The position numbers were made by a program, and so were the translations under genes. The notes beneath the pieces are model-generated. The model searched no databases. It had not been told where the DNA came from and saw nothing but the letters and a program-made list of their open reading frames with translations. A stretch of 16,215 bases of DNA from Pseudomonadota bacterium (GTDB taxonomy: Bacteria > Pseudomonadota > Gammaproteobacteria > Steroidobacterales > Steroidobacteraceae), in contig JAFEDW010000015.1 of assembly GCA_018241455.1 (NCBI GenBank), forward strand, positions 1 to 16,215, given 5' to 3'. Below, piece after piece: positions 5,974-13,829 of the stretch (its first letter is position 1; each line of letters opens with the position of its first letter).

Positions 5974-7248
5974 CTACGCCGGCTCGATGATCGGCCGCAC
6001 GCGCACGGTGCGGATCGAGTTGTCCATCATCTGCAGCACTTCGAATTCCAGCGCGCCGATGCGCAGCGAAGTGCCCGGCTGCGGGATGTTCTCCAGCTTC
6101 TCCAGCAGCAGGCCGTTGAGTGTCTTCGGGCCGAGGTCCGGCAGCTGCCAGCCGAGCGCGCGGTTGAGCGCGCGGATCGTGGCGCCGCCGTTGACCAGCC
6201 AGGCGCCGCTCGCCTCGCGGTGCACGTCCTTGTGGCCGACAGTGGCCGGATCGGTCGTGAACTCGCCGACGATTTCCTCGAGCAGGTCCTCGAGCGTGAC
6301 CATGCCCTCGATGTCGCCGTATTCGTTGACGACGAAGGCGTGGCGGCGCCGGTTGCGCTGGAACTGCGCCAGCTGGTGCATCAGCGTGGTGCCCTCGGGC
6401 ACGAAGTAGGGCTCGCGCGCCTGCGCCAGCTCGATCAGCCGCTCGCGCGTCAGCGTGCCGCGCGCGAATTCCTGCGCGGTGCGTTTCATGTGCAGGATGC
6501 CGATCAGGTTGTCGAGTTCGCTGTCGTACACAGGCAGCCGCGTGTGCGGCGTCTGGCGCAGGCGCTCGAGCACGTCCTCCCAGTCGGCCGAAATGTCGAT
6601 GCCGGCGATGTCCTGGCGCGGGATCATGATGTCGTTCACCGTGACGCGCTCGAGGTCGAGGATCGACAGCAGCATCTGCCGGTGGCGCGCCGGGATCAGC
6701 GCGCTCGATTCACTGACCACCGTGCGCAGCTCTTCCGCGTTCAGCGCCTGCGCGCTGTGCGCGGCGTTGCGCATGCCGAACAGCCGCAGCACCCCATAGG
6801 CGGTGCGGTTGGTGAACCAGCGCGCGGGCAGCGTGATCCACAGCAGCGCGCGATACACCAGCGTCGAGTTCAGCGCCACCGCTTCGCTGTGCACGGCGGC
6901 GTAGATCTTCGGCGCCAGCTCGCAGAAGATGATGATGAACACGGTCAGCGCGAACATCATCACCGGCAGCGCATGCTCGTGCGGTAGCCGCAGCGCCAGC
7001 AGCGTGGCGACGGTGAAGGCGGCGCCGCTGGCCAGTTCCTGGATGACCAGCGTCGCGCCCAGCCACTGGTCGGGCTTGGCGAGCAGGTTATCCAGCGCGC
7101 GGGCGCGCCGCTCGCCGGCGGCGGCGCGGGTGCGCACGCGATAGCGATTGACCGAGAGCAACGCGACTTCGGAGCCGGAGGAAAAAGCGATCACGATCAT
7201 CATGCCGAGCAGCGTCAGCAGCAGCGCGAGGGACGGGGCCGTATCCAC
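5974..7248 (-). CDS. CorB/CNNM-type membrane protein with CBS pair (YfjD-like)
   Basis: The 424-residue protein has the HlyC/CorC-CorB layout. A DUF21 (CNNM) membrane domain spans about 1-155, with hydrophobic segments near 6-22, 63-87, 93-113 and 130-142. A CBS-domain pair (about 200-330) includes VNDIMIPRQDI (204-214) and YGDIEGMVTLEDLLEEIVGE (310-329). A C-terminal transporter-associated domain follows (about 340-422). Relatives transport or regulate Mg2+ and other divalent cations; the CBS pair binds ATP-Mg. The SGSE motif (24-27) is kept and the GExxPK motif appears as CELAPK (109-114), but the usual GNN motif of the second helix reads IQE (69-71). The start is GTG with AAGGTG 6 bases upstream. 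It is divergent from ffh, a neighbourhood also seen for yfjD in E. coli. Confidence 0.88.
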   Translation of the reverse strand: MDTAPSLALLLTLLGMMIVIAFSSGSEVALLSVNRYRVRTRAAAGERRARALDNLLAKPDQWLGATLVIQELASGAAFTVATLLALRLPHEHALPVMMFALTVFIIIFCELAPKIYAAVHSEAVALNSTLVYRALLWITLPARWFTNRTAYGVLRLFGMRNAAHSAQALNAEELRTVVSESSALIPARHRQMLLSILDLERVTVNDIMIPRQDIAGIDISADWEDVLERLRQTPHTRLPVYDSELDNLIGILHMKRTAQEFARGTLTRERLIELAQAREPYFVPEGTTLMHQLAQFQRNRRRHAFVVNEYGDIEGMVTLEDLLEEIVGEFTTDPATVGHKDVHREASGAWLVNGGATIRALNRALGWQLPDLGPKTLNGLLLEKLENIPQPGTSLRIGALEFEVLQMMDNSIRTVRVRPIIEPA

Positions 7249-7301
7249 TTAGGACACCTTCGAAGTTCTCGTGAGGGGACCCATAGCATAGGCCCTGCGC
7301 G

Positions 7302-7307
7302 TACAAT
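7302..7307 (+). promoter_or_regulatory. Candidate -10 box giving leaderless ffh transcript
   Basis: TACAAT matches TATAAT at five of six positions and ends 6 bases before the ffh ATG (7314). Transcription would then begin at or next to the start codon. No -35 hexamer is evident at the right distance, and no ribosome-binding site precedes the ATG. Confidence 0.4.
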
Positions 7308-7313
7308 TGCCCG

Positions 7314-8657
7314 ATGTTTGACCAGCTCACCGGCCGCCTGAGCGCCGCCGTGGCCGCCTTGCGCGGCCGCGGCCGCCTCAGCGAGGACAACATCGCCGAC
7401 ACGCTGCGCGAAGTGCGCATCGCGCTGCTCGAGGCCGATGTCGCGCTGCCGGTCGTCCGGAAATTCATCGACGCCGTGAAGGCGCGGGCGCTCGGCGCCG
7501 AGGTCAGCGCCAGCCTGACGCCGGGACAGGCGCTGGTCGGCATCCTGCATCGCGAGCTGGTCAACGTGCTCGGCGGCGCCAGCGCGGGCGTGCCGTTGAA
7601 TGCGACGCCGCCGCTGGTGCTGCTGCTGGCGGGCCTGCAGGGCGCCGGCAAGACCACCACGGCCGCCAAGCTGGCGCGCTGGCTCATCACGACGCACCGC
7701 AAGCGCGTGCTGCTGGTCAGCACGGACGTGCGCCGTCCGGCCGCCATCCTGCAGCTCGAAAAATTGGCCGGCCAGGTGCAGGCCGATTTCTTCGCGCCGC
7801 CGCCCGGCGCGGCGCCGGCCGCCATCGCCGCCGCGGCGCTGGCGCAGGCGCGCAACGGTGTCTACGACGTGCTGGTCGTCGACACGGCCGGGCGGTTGCA
7901 CGTCGACGCTGACCTGATGGATGAAGCGCGGCAGATCGACGGCGCCGTGGGCTCGCACCAGCGGCTGTTCGTCGTCGATGCCATGTCCGGCCAGGATGCG
8001 CTCAATGCGGCGCAGGCCTTCGGCGCGGCGCTCGATCTCACCGGCATCATCCTGACCAAGGCCGACGGCGACGCGCGCGGCGGCGCCGCGTTGTCGGTGC
8101 GCGAGGTGACCGGCAAACCGATTGTATTCCTCGGTGTCGGCGAGAAGACCGAGGCGCTCGAGCCCTTCGACCCGGAGCGCATGGCGCAACGAATCCTGGG
8201 CATGGGCGACGTGGTGGCGCTGGTCGAATCAGTGCAGCGCAACATCGAGGTCGAGGAAGTGCAGCGCCTGGGCGCCAAGCTCAAGCAGGGCAAGTCCTTC
8301 GACCTGGCCGACCTGCGCTCGCAGCTCGAGCAGGTGCGCCGCATGGGCGGCCTCGGCGCGTTGATGGACAAACTACCGTCCCAGATGACCCAGAAGGCGG
8401 TCATGCCACCTGAACAGGCCGACCGGCAGGTGCGGCGCCAGATCGCGATCATCGACTCCATGACCCCCCGGGAACGGCGCGTGCCGGGGCTCATCGACGG
8501 CTCGCGCCGCCGGCGCATCGCCCGCGGCGCCGGGGTGCAGGTGCAGGACGTCAACCGGCTGCTCAAGCAGTTCCTCGACATGCAGAAGATGATGAAGCAG
8601 CTCAAGGGCGGGGGGCTGCGGCGGCTGATGGGGGCTTTCCGGGGCGGCATGCAGTAG
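7314..8657 (+). CDS. ffh: Signal recognition particle GTPase Ffh
   Basis: This 447-residue protein is close to the usual Ffh length. The N domain starts MFDQLTGRLSAAVAALRGRG. The G domain carries the P-loop GLQGAGKTTT (107-116), STDVRRPAA (136-144), DTAGR (190-194) and TKADGDARGGAALS (248-261). The Met-rich M domain (about 325-447) includes the RNA-binding GSRRRRIARGAG (396-407) and QFLDMQKMMKQLKGGG (419-434). Ffh with 4.5S RNA binds signal sequences on ribosomes and docks with FtsY for membrane insertion. It heads the ffh-rpsP-rimM-trmD-rplS stretch, though rpsP appears to have its own promoter. The ypjD gene that precedes ffh in E. coli is not present; a CorB-like gene lies divergently instead. 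Confidence 0.97.
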   Translation: MFDQLTGRLSAAVAALRGRGRLSEDNIADTLREVRIALLEADVALPVVRKFIDAVKARALGAEVSASLTPGQALVGILHRELVNVLGGASAGVPLNATPPLVLLLAGLQGAGKTTTAAKLARWLITTHRKRVLLVSTDVRRPAAILQLEKLAGQVQADFFAPPPGAAPAAIAAAALAQARNGVYDVLVVDTAGRLHVDADLMDEARQIDGAVGSHQRLFVVDAMSGQDALNAAQAFGAALDLTGIILTKADGDARGGAALSVREVTGKPIVFLGVGEKTEALEPFDPERMAQRILGMGDVVALVESVQRNIEVEEVQRLGAKLKQGKSFDLADLRSQLEQVRRMGGLGALMDKLPSQMTQKAVMPPEQADRQVRRQIAIIDSMTPRERRVPGLIDGSRRRRIARGAGVQVQDVNRLLKQFLDMQKMMKQLKGGGLRRLMGAFRGGMQ

Positions 8658-8684
8658 GCCTGGCGGCCATAAGTCATTGAGGGC

Positions 8685-8713
8685 TTTCAGTTCGGGCGGG
8701 GTTTGCGTAGAAT
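8685..8713 (+). promoter_or_regulatory. Candidate sigma-70 promoter of rpsP operon
   Basis: A TTTCAG -35 element (8685-8690) and a TAGAAT -10 element (8708-8713) are 17 bases apart. The predicted start near 8720 leaves a leader of about 30 bases before rpsP. The -10 match is good (five of six); the -35 is weak. The position in the 92-base ffh-rpsP gap supports a separate promoter for rpsP-rimM-trmD-rplS. Confidence 0.5.
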
Positions 8714-8749
8714 CCGCGCTCTTTTTTGGACCCCTGAGCAAGCCCAAAC

Positions 8750-9004
8750 ATGGTCACGATTCGCCTGACGCGCCGCGGCGCCAAGAACCAGCCTTTCTAT
8801 CACGTCGTCGTGACGGACAGCCGCAAGCGGCAGGGCGGTTCCAGCCTCGAGCAGGTCGGTTTCTTCAATCCGGTCGCACGCGGCAAGGAAAACCGCCTGC
8901 GCCTGGAACTGGCCCGCATCGATCATTGGGTGAAACTCGGGGCGCAGCTTTCCGATCGGGTGAGCCAGCTGGTGGCCACGTACCGGAAGCAGGCCGCGGC
9001 CTAA
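8750..9004 (+). CDS. rpsP: 30S ribosomal protein bS16
   Basis: The 84-residue product shows the bS16 pattern: MVTIRLTRRGAKNQPFYHVV at the start, the conserved DSRKRQGGSSLEQVGFFNPVA (23-43), and a C-terminal helical part with RIDHWVKLGAQLSDRVSQL (56-74). bS16 binds the 5' domain of 16S rRNA early in 30S assembly. The start ATG is fixed by homology; the ribosome-binding site is poor (AGCAAG). It is the first gene of the rpsP-rimM-trmD-rplS operon, an order conserved in most proteobacteria. Confidence 0.97.
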   Translation: MVTIRLTRRGAKNQPFYHVVVTDSRKRQGGSSLEQVGFFNPVARGKENRLRLELARIDHWVKLGAQLSDRVSQLVATYRKQAAA

Positions 9005-9019
9005 GAGACTACAGCGGCT

Positions 9020-9535
9020 GTGGCCGAAGCTCGGCCGACACGCTATGTGAAGCTCGGCCGGGTGCTCGGGCCCGCCGGGGTGCGGGGCTGGCTCAAGATC
9101 CAGTCCTACACCGACCCGCCGGAGAACCTGCTGCGGCACCACTCCTGGTTGCTGCGCGATGCGCAGGGCCGGCACACGGTGCGCACGCTGGCTGAATCGA
9201 GCGCCGATGGGCGTTGGCTGCGGGCGCGTTTCGAGGGCGTTGAAGATCGGAATGCCGCCGAGTTGCTCGGCGGCGCGGACATCGAGGTCGAGCGTTCGGC
9301 GCTGCCGCCGACCGCGGCGCGCGAGTACTACCGCGACGACCTGATCGGTTTCCGCGTGGCAAACGGCGAGGGGCGCGAGCTCGGACATGTGAGCCATTTC
9401 ATCGAGGCGCCCGCCGGGCCGGTGATGGTCGTGACGGGCGCGCGCGAGCTGTGGATTCCGGCCCTGCCGGCTCACCTGAAGCGCGTGAGCCTCGAGCGGG
9501 GCGAGATTGAAGTGGACTGGCCCGACGAACTGTAA
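9020..9535 (+). CDS. rimM: Ribosome maturation factor RimM
   Basis: The 171-residue product begins at a GTG codon and reads YVKLGRVLGPAGVRGWLKIQSYTDPPENLL (9-38), the hallmark N-terminal RimM beta-barrel. A PRC-barrel-like domain follows from YYRDDLIGFRVANGEGRELG (103-122) to the end, with LWIPALPAHLKRVSLERGEIEVDWPDEL. RimM binds uS19 and helps 16S rRNA processing and maturation of the 30S head. It is 15 bases after rpsP and 28 before trmD, in the standard order. The GTG start is favoured because it places the conserved glycine-rich segment at the usual position. The upstream ribosome-binding site is weak. Confidence 0.95.
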   Translation: MAEARPTRYVKLGRVLGPAGVRGWLKIQSYTDPPENLLRHHSWLLRDAQGRHTVRTLAESSADGRWLRARFEGVEDRNAAELLGGADIEVERSALPPTAAREYYRDDLIGFRVANGEGRELGHVSHFIEAPAGPVMVVTGARELWIPALPAHLKRVSLERGEIEVDWPDEL

Positions 9536-9563
9536 CGGGCCGGGCGCGGCGCGGAGAGTGCAG

Positions 9564-10316
9564 GTGCTGATCGAGGTCGTCACGCTGTTCCCGGAGATGA
9601 TCCGGGATGCGCTCCGGCACGGCATCGTCGGTCGCGCGCAGGAGCGCGGGCTGCTGGCGGTCGGTACGGAAGATCCGCGCGCCCACACGAGCGATGTCCA
9701 CCACACGGTGGACGATCGGCCGTACGGCGGCGGGCCGGGCATGGTGATGAAGCCCGAACCGCTGTGCGCGGCGATCCGCGCGGCGCGGGCGAGGCTACCG
9801 GCGGGCAGCGTGACGATCGCGCTGTCGGCGCAGGGTCGGCGACTGACGCAGGGGCAGGTGATGGAGCTGTTGCCCCATCCCGCGCTGCTGCTGGTGGCCG
9901 GCCGGTACGAGGGAATGGATGAGCGGGTGCTCGAGGCGGAAGTCGATCTCGAACTCTCGATCGGCGATTATGTGCTCTCGGGCGGCGAACTGCCGGCGCT
10001 GGTGCTGATCGACGCGCTGGCGCGGCTGCTGCCGGGGGCGCTGGGCGACGAGCGCTCGGCGCAGCAGGAGTCGTTCAGCGCAGGGCTGCTCGACTGGCCG
10101 CACTATACGCGGCCGGAAGAGCACGAAGGGCGGCGGGTGCCGGCGGTGCTGCTGTCGGGCGACCACGCCGCGATCGAGCGCTGGCGGTCGAAGCAGGCGT
10201 TGGGGCGCACGTGGTTGCGGCGGCGCGAACTGCTGCACGGGGTGATACTGGACGCGCAGCGCGCGGCGCTGCTGCAGGAATTTTTGCAGGAACGGGAACA
10301 GGAAGCAGAGCCATGA
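9564..10316 (+). CDS. trmD: tRNA (guanine-37-N1)-methyltransferase TrmD
   Basis: TrmD methylates G37 next to the anticodon to prevent +1 frameshifting. The 250-residue product has the SPOUT trefoil-knot motifs: IEVVTLFPEM (3-12), VDDRPYGGGPGMVM (49-62), LVAGRYEGMDER (110-121) and the AdoMet-binding SIGDYVLSGGELPALVLID (132-150). The tRNA-binding segment LLDWPHYTRPEE (175-186) contains the expected catalytic Asp (D177). I chose the GTG at 9564 because GGAGAG (9553-9558) lies 5 bases before it and homologues start a few residues before LFPEM. An in-frame GTG at 9558 would overlap this site, and an ATG at 9507 would lie within rimM. The stop overlaps the rplS start (ATGA), indicating coupling. 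Confidence 0.95.
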   Translation: MLIEVVTLFPEMIRDALRHGIVGRAQERGLLAVGTEDPRAHTSDVHHTVDDRPYGGGPGMVMKPEPLCAAIRAARARLPAGSVTIALSAQGRRLTQGQVMELLPHPALLLVAGRYEGMDERVLEAEVDLELSIGDYVLSGGELPALVLIDALARLLPGALGDERSAQQESFSAGLLDWPHYTRPEEHEGRRVPAVLLSGDHAAIERWRSKQALGRTWLRRRELLHGVILDAQRAALLQEFLQEREQEAEP

Positions 10317-10654
10317 ACATCATTCAGCAGCTGGATGCCGAACGCATGACGCGCAAGGTGCCGGATTTCAAGCCCGGCGATACGGTCGTCGTGCAGGTCA
10401 AGGTCATCGAGGGCGAGCGCGAGCGCGTGCAGGCCTTCGAAGGCGTCGTGATCGCGATCTCCAACCGCGGTTTCAATTCCTCGTTCACGGTGCGCAAGGT
10501 CTCGCACGGCGAGGGCGTCGAGCGCACCTTCCAGACGCACAGCCCGTCGATCAGCGACATCAGCGTCAAGCGCCGCGGCAACGTGCGGCGCGCGAAGCTG
10601 TACTACCTGCGCGACCGCGCCGGCAAGTCGGCCCGCATCGAAGAGAAAGTCTGA
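10313..10654 (+). CDS. rplS: 50S ribosomal protein bL19
   Basis: The 113-residue product matches bL19 throughout: MNIIQQLDAERMTRKVPDFKPGDTV at the start, VIEGERERVQAFEGVVIA in the middle, the conserved FTVRKVSHGEGVERTF, and the SVKRRGNVRRAKLYYLRDRAGKSARI ending. bL19 lies at the 30S-50S interface. The frame is open further upstream, but the ATG at 10313 is the right start: it gives the family's normal N-terminus and overlaps the trmD stop as ATGA, with CAGGAAGCAGAG upstream as a ribosome-binding region. It ends the translation-related operon, before a GC-rich hairpin. Confidence 0.97.
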   Translation: MNIIQQLDAERMTRKVPDFKPGDTVVVQVKVIEGERERVQAFEGVVIAISNRGFNSSFTVRKVSHGEGVERTFQTHSPSISDISVKRRGNVRRAKLYYLRDRAGKSARIEEKV

Positions 10655-10657
10655 GGT

Positions 10658-10685
10658 GGCGCGCGCCGTCGGCAGGCGGCGCGCC
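10658..10685 (+). terminator. GC-rich inverted repeat after rplS
   Basis: The left arm GGCGCGCGCCG (10658-10668) pairs imperfectly with CGGCGCGCC (10677-10685), leaving a small bulge and a loop of about 8 bases. It starts 3 bases after the rplS stop codon. No U-tract follows, so it may act as a pause, a partial terminator or an mRNA-stabilising 3' structure before sppA. Confidence 0.35.
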
Positions 10686-10696
10686 CGATCCCGCTA

Positions 10697-12559
10697 GTGC
10701 GCTACCTGCTCACTTTTTTCCGCGGCCTGTGGCACGGTCTCGACGTGCTGCGGCGCGTGCTGCACCTGCTGCTGATGCTGGCGCTGCTGACGCTGCTCAT
10801 CGTAGGCCTGCGCGGTTCGATCCCGCACCTGCCCGAGCGCGGCGCGCTGATCGTGCACCCGAGCGGCGACATCGTCGAACAGCTCGCCGGCGAACCGCTG
10901 CAGCGCGCGCTCAGCGAGGCGCAGGGCGAGAGCGCGCCGGAAACGCTGCTGTGGGACCTGACGCGCGCGATCCGCGGCGCGCGCGATGACGCGCACATCC
11001 AGGCGCTGCTGATCGAGACCGACGACATGGCCGGCGCCGGCCAGCCTGAACTCGAGGAGCTCGCGGCCGCCATCCGCGATTTCCGCGCCAGCGGCAAGAA
11101 GGTCATCGCGCACGGCAGTTATTTCCTGCAACCCCAGTACTACCTAGCGGCGCAGGCCGACGAGGTGTACCTCGACCCGTTCGGCCTGGTGCTGCTGCCC
11201 GGCTACGACCGCTATCGCATGTACTTCAAGGATGCGATCGACAAGCTGGCCGTCGACGTGCACCTGGTGCGCGCCGGCAAGTTCAAGAACGCGGCCGAGC
11301 CGTTCATTCGCCGCGACATGTCGGATGAAGAGCGGCAGGAGAGCAGCGCCTACCTGCAGTCGCTGTGGCTGGGCTATCGCACGGCGGTCGGTGCCGCGCG
11401 GCACCTCGATCCCGGCGCGCTGGGCAGCTACGCCGACGGCTATGCCGCCGCGGTGCAGAAGGCCGGCGGTGACCTGGCCGCCGTGGCGAAGGCTGCCGGG
11501 CTGGTCACCGCGCTGCGCACCGATGCGCAGGTCGAACAGCGCATGGCGGAACTGGTCGGCGCCGATGACGGCAAGCGCGGCTTTCAGGGCGTGAATGTCG
11601 ACGACTACCTGCGCACGCTGCGGGTTGAGGAGCACGCGCATCGCGGTGCGGCCACGGCGGTCGCCGTCATCATGGCCAGCGGTGAAATGTACGACGGCAA
11701 CCAGCCGGCCGGCACGATCGGCGGCCTGTCGACCGCCGCACTGCTGCGCCAGGCGCGGCAGGACGACGCCGTCAAGGCAGTGGTGCTGCGTATCGACAGC
11801 CCGGGCGGCAGCGTGCTCGCTGCCGAGCAGATCTACCGCGAGGTGCAGCTGCTGCGCGCGGCCGGCAAGCCGGTCATCGCCTCGCTGGGCGACGTCGCCG
11901 CCTCGGGCGGCTACTACATCGCCGCGCCGGCCGATGAAATCTACGCCAGCGCCAACACGATCACCGGCTCGATCGGCGTGTTCACGACGATACCGACCTT
12001 CGACCGCGCGCTCACGAAGCTCGGCGTGCACGTCGACGGTGTCGGCACGACCGCGCTGTCGGGAACGCTGCGCCTCGACCGGCCGATGCGGCCGGAGGTC
12101 GAAGCCATCCTGCAGGCCAGCGTCGATCATGCCTACGCGCAGTTCGTCGAGCGCGTTGCCAGCGGCCGGCGCAAGACGCCGGCGGCGATCGATGCGATCG
12201 CACAAGGCCGGGTGTGGGCGGGGCGCGACGCGCTGCGCCTCGGGCTGGTCGACCGCATCGGCGGCTATGACGACGCCGTGCAAGCCGCGGCCAAGCGCGC
12301 CGGCCTCGGCAAGGACTACGACGTGCGCGTCATCGAGCCCGAGCTGAGCTTCACCGAGCAGCTGCTGCTGAACGCCCGCAGCAGCTTCGCCGCGCTCGCC
12401 CGCCGCGCCGGATTCATCCGCGGCAGCCTGCTGGGGACCGGGTTGCCGGCCCAACTCGCGCCGCAGCTCAAGCCGCTGGAACGCGAGCTGGCGCGCTGGC
12501 AGCGCCTCGCCGCGACGCCGCAGCACCCGCTGGCCTATTGTTTCTGCACCGTCGATTGA
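10697..12559 (+). CDS. sppA: Signal peptide peptidase SppA (67K type)
   Basis: The 620-residue length fits the long, two-domain SppA form of proteobacteria. A single N-terminal membrane anchor (about residues 18-38) is followed by two peptidase S49-like halves. The general-base Lys is K197 in GKFKNAAEPF (194-203) of the first half. The nucleophilic Ser is S403 in GDVAASGGYYIAA (398-410) of the second half, after VVLRIDSPGGSVLAAEQI (362-379). This split Ser/Lys dyad matches tetrameric SppA, which faces the periplasm and degrades cleaved signal peptides. The protein ends near a YCFC segment. The start is GTG with a weak ribosome-binding site, 42 bases after rplS. Its 3' end converges with the dioxygenase gene, with 13 bases between the stops. 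Confidence 0.95.
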   Translation: MRYLLTFFRGLWHGLDVLRRVLHLLLMLALLTLLIVGLRGSIPHLPERGALIVHPSGDIVEQLAGEPLQRALSEAQGESAPETLLWDLTRAIRGARDDAHIQALLIETDDMAGAGQPELEELAAAIRDFRASGKKVIAHGSYFLQPQYYLAAQADEVYLDPFGLVLLPGYDRYRMYFKDAIDKLAVDVHLVRAGKFKNAAEPFIRRDMSDEERQESSAYLQSLWLGYRTAVGAARHLDPGALGSYADGYAAAVQKAGGDLAAVAKAAGLVTALRTDAQVEQRMAELVGADDGKRGFQGVNVDDYLRTLRVEEHAHRGAATAVAVIMASGEMYDGNQPAGTIGGLSTAALLRQARQDDAVKAVVLRIDSPGGSVLAAEQIYREVQLLRAAGKPVIASLGDVAASGGYYIAAPADEIYASANTITGSIGVFTTIPTFDRALTKLGVHVDGVGTTALSGTLRLDRPMRPEVEAILQASVDHAYAQFVERVASGRRKTPAAIDAIAQGRVWAGRDALRLGLVDRIGGYDDAVQAAAKRAGLGKDYDVRVIEPELSFTEQLLLNARSSFAALARRAGFIRGSLLGTGLPAQLAPQLKPLERELARWQRLAATPQHPLAYCFCTVD

Positions 12560-12572
12560 GCGGCCGACGGGT

Positions 12573-13355
12573 TCAGTCGCCGCCGACCTGCACGCACAAC
12601 ATGCTGATCGCGCCGAGCTCGATGCCGTCGAGCGACACGGCCGCGCTTTCGCCCGGCCGCTGCAGCGCCAGCACATACAGCAGCGGCAGGTAGTGTTCCG
12701 GCGTCGGCACGCTCATCGCCGCGCCGGCATCCAGCTGCTCGTAAGCCGCCAGCGCGGCGTGGCGCCGCTCGCGGATCGCCGCCTGCACCGCCGTGTTGAA
12801 ACTGCGCGCCCAGGCGGGTGTCGGCGCGGCAGCATCGAACTGCAGCGCGCGCAGGTTGTGTACGACGTTGCCGCTGCCGAGCACCAGCACGCCCTCATCG
12901 CGCAGCGGCGCCAGGCGCTGCGCCAATGCGTAGTGCTGCGCGCCACCCAGCGACGCATCAATCGACAATTGCACCACCGGGATGTCCGCATCCGGGTACA
13001 TGTGCCGCAGCACGGCCCAGGTGCCGTGATCGAGTCCCCAGTCCTCGTCCTGCCGCACGGCGGTGGGCGCGAGCAGCGAAGCAACGCGCAACGCGAGCTG
13101 CGGGTCGCCACGCGCCGGGTACTGCACCGCGTAGAGCGCCGGCGGAAAGCCGTAGAAATCGTGGATCGTGCGCGGCTGCGCCTGCGCCGTGACCGCCGTG
13201 CCGCGGATGTACCAGTGCGCCGACACGGCGAGGATCGCGCGCGGCCGCGGCAGCGAGCGCCCGAGCTGCCGCCAGCCGTCGGCGTAGCGGTTGGGTTCGA
13301 TGGCCAGCATCGGCGAGCCGTGACCCAGGAACACCGCGGGGTGAGCGGAACTCAT
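12573..13355 (-). CDS. LigB/DODA-type extradiol dioxygenase family protein (YgiD-like)
   Basis: The 260-residue product matches the class III extradiol dioxygenase (LigB, DODA) family. It has GHGSPMLAIEPN (11-22, H12), ILAVSAHWYIRG (41-52, H47), WGLDHGTWAVLRHMYPDADIPVVQLSID (106-133, H110), GSGNVVHNLR (160-169, H166) and PTPEHYLPLLY (217-227, H221). Three of these His residues (12, 47, 166) fit the metal site of YgiD-type enzymes, which in E. coli opens the ring of L-DOPA; the natural substrate here is unknown. No signal peptide is present. It is the last gene of the minus-strand SUF-sixA unit, starting 7 bases after the sixA stop. The link to Fe-S assembly, if any, is positional only. Confidence 0.9.
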   Translation of the reverse strand: MSSAHPAVFLGHGSPMLAIEPNRYADGWRQLGRSLPRPRAILAVSAHWYIRGTAVTAQAQPRTIHDFYGFPPALYAVQYPARGDPQLALRVASLLAPTAVRQDEDWGLDHGTWAVLRHMYPDADIPVVQLSIDASLGGAQHYALAQRLAPLRDEGVLVLGSGNVVHNLRALQFDAAAPTPAWARSFNTAVQAAIRERRHAALAAYEQLDAGAAMSVPTPEHYLPLLYVLALQRPGESAAVSLDGIELGAISMLCVQVGGD

Positions 13356-13362
13356 TGCCGCT

Positions 13363-13827
13363 TCAAGCGTGCGGCGGCAGATGCGTCAGCGCGCGCCATG
13401 CGGCCGCGTCGAACGGCAGCCGCCAATAGCCGGCCGTCTGCAGGTGGCCGCGCTTGTGCGCCGGCGCCAGCTGCGCCCCCAGTTCGCTGAGGCTGGGGTT
13501 GTGGCCGATGACGAGAATGGTGCGCGCCTTGCCGTGCCATCGTGCCAGCGCTTCGCGCACGCGCTGCGGCGTGGCGAGGTACAACTCCGGCACCGCCAGC
13601 AATTTCATCGGCCCCAGTGACAGCACGTCGGCCACGATCAGCGCTGTCTCGGTGGTGCGCCGCGCCGGGCTGTAGAGCAGGCGCTCGATCGCCACGCCGG
13701 CCGAGAGCGTGGTCGCAGCGCGCGCCGCCGCCCCGCGCCCGGCCTCCGACAGCGGCCGCGCGAAATCCTCGGCGTCGATCGCCGCCGGCAGCGCCTCGGC
13801 GTGTCGCATCAGGATCAATTCGTGCAC
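13363..13827 (-). CDS. sixA: SixA-like phosphohistidine phosphatase
   Basis: The product (154 residues from the GTG at 13827) is a short histidine-phosphatase-family protein of SixA size. It has the phosphate-binding RHAEA motif (8-12, with catalytic H9), YSPARRTTETA (52-62) and the second active-site segment VIGHNPSLSEL (106-116, H109). SixA removes phosphate from the His of HPt domains or of the NPr phosphocarrier in E. coli. The start is uncertain: the GTG at 13827 puts the RHAEA motif at the usual depth, while an in-frame GTG at 13833 would overlap the sufT stop by four bases (GTGA). No HPt domain or phosphocarrier gene lies in the window. It is tightly linked to sufT upstream and the dioxygenase gene downstream. 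Confidence 0.88.
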   Translation of the reverse strand: MHELILMRHAEALPAAIDAEDFARPLSEAGRGAAARAATTLSAGVAIERLLYSPARRTTETALIVADVLSLGPMKLLAVPELYLATPQRVREALARWHGKARTILVIGHNPSLSELGAQLAPAHKRGHLQTAGYWRLPFDAAAWRALTHLPPHA

Positions 13828-13829
13828 GG

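Noticed and set aside
5884..6987. A 367-codon plus-strand frame across the corB-like gene.
   Set aside because: It overlaps a real minus-strand gene with membrane and CBS domains; its sequence is Arg/Ala/Val-rich with no recognisable motif.
11144..12676. A 510-codon open frame antisense to sppA.
   Set aside because: It is a shadow of high-GC codon usage in sppA; its Arg/Ala/His-rich translation shows no domain, while the plus strand encodes a complete SppA.
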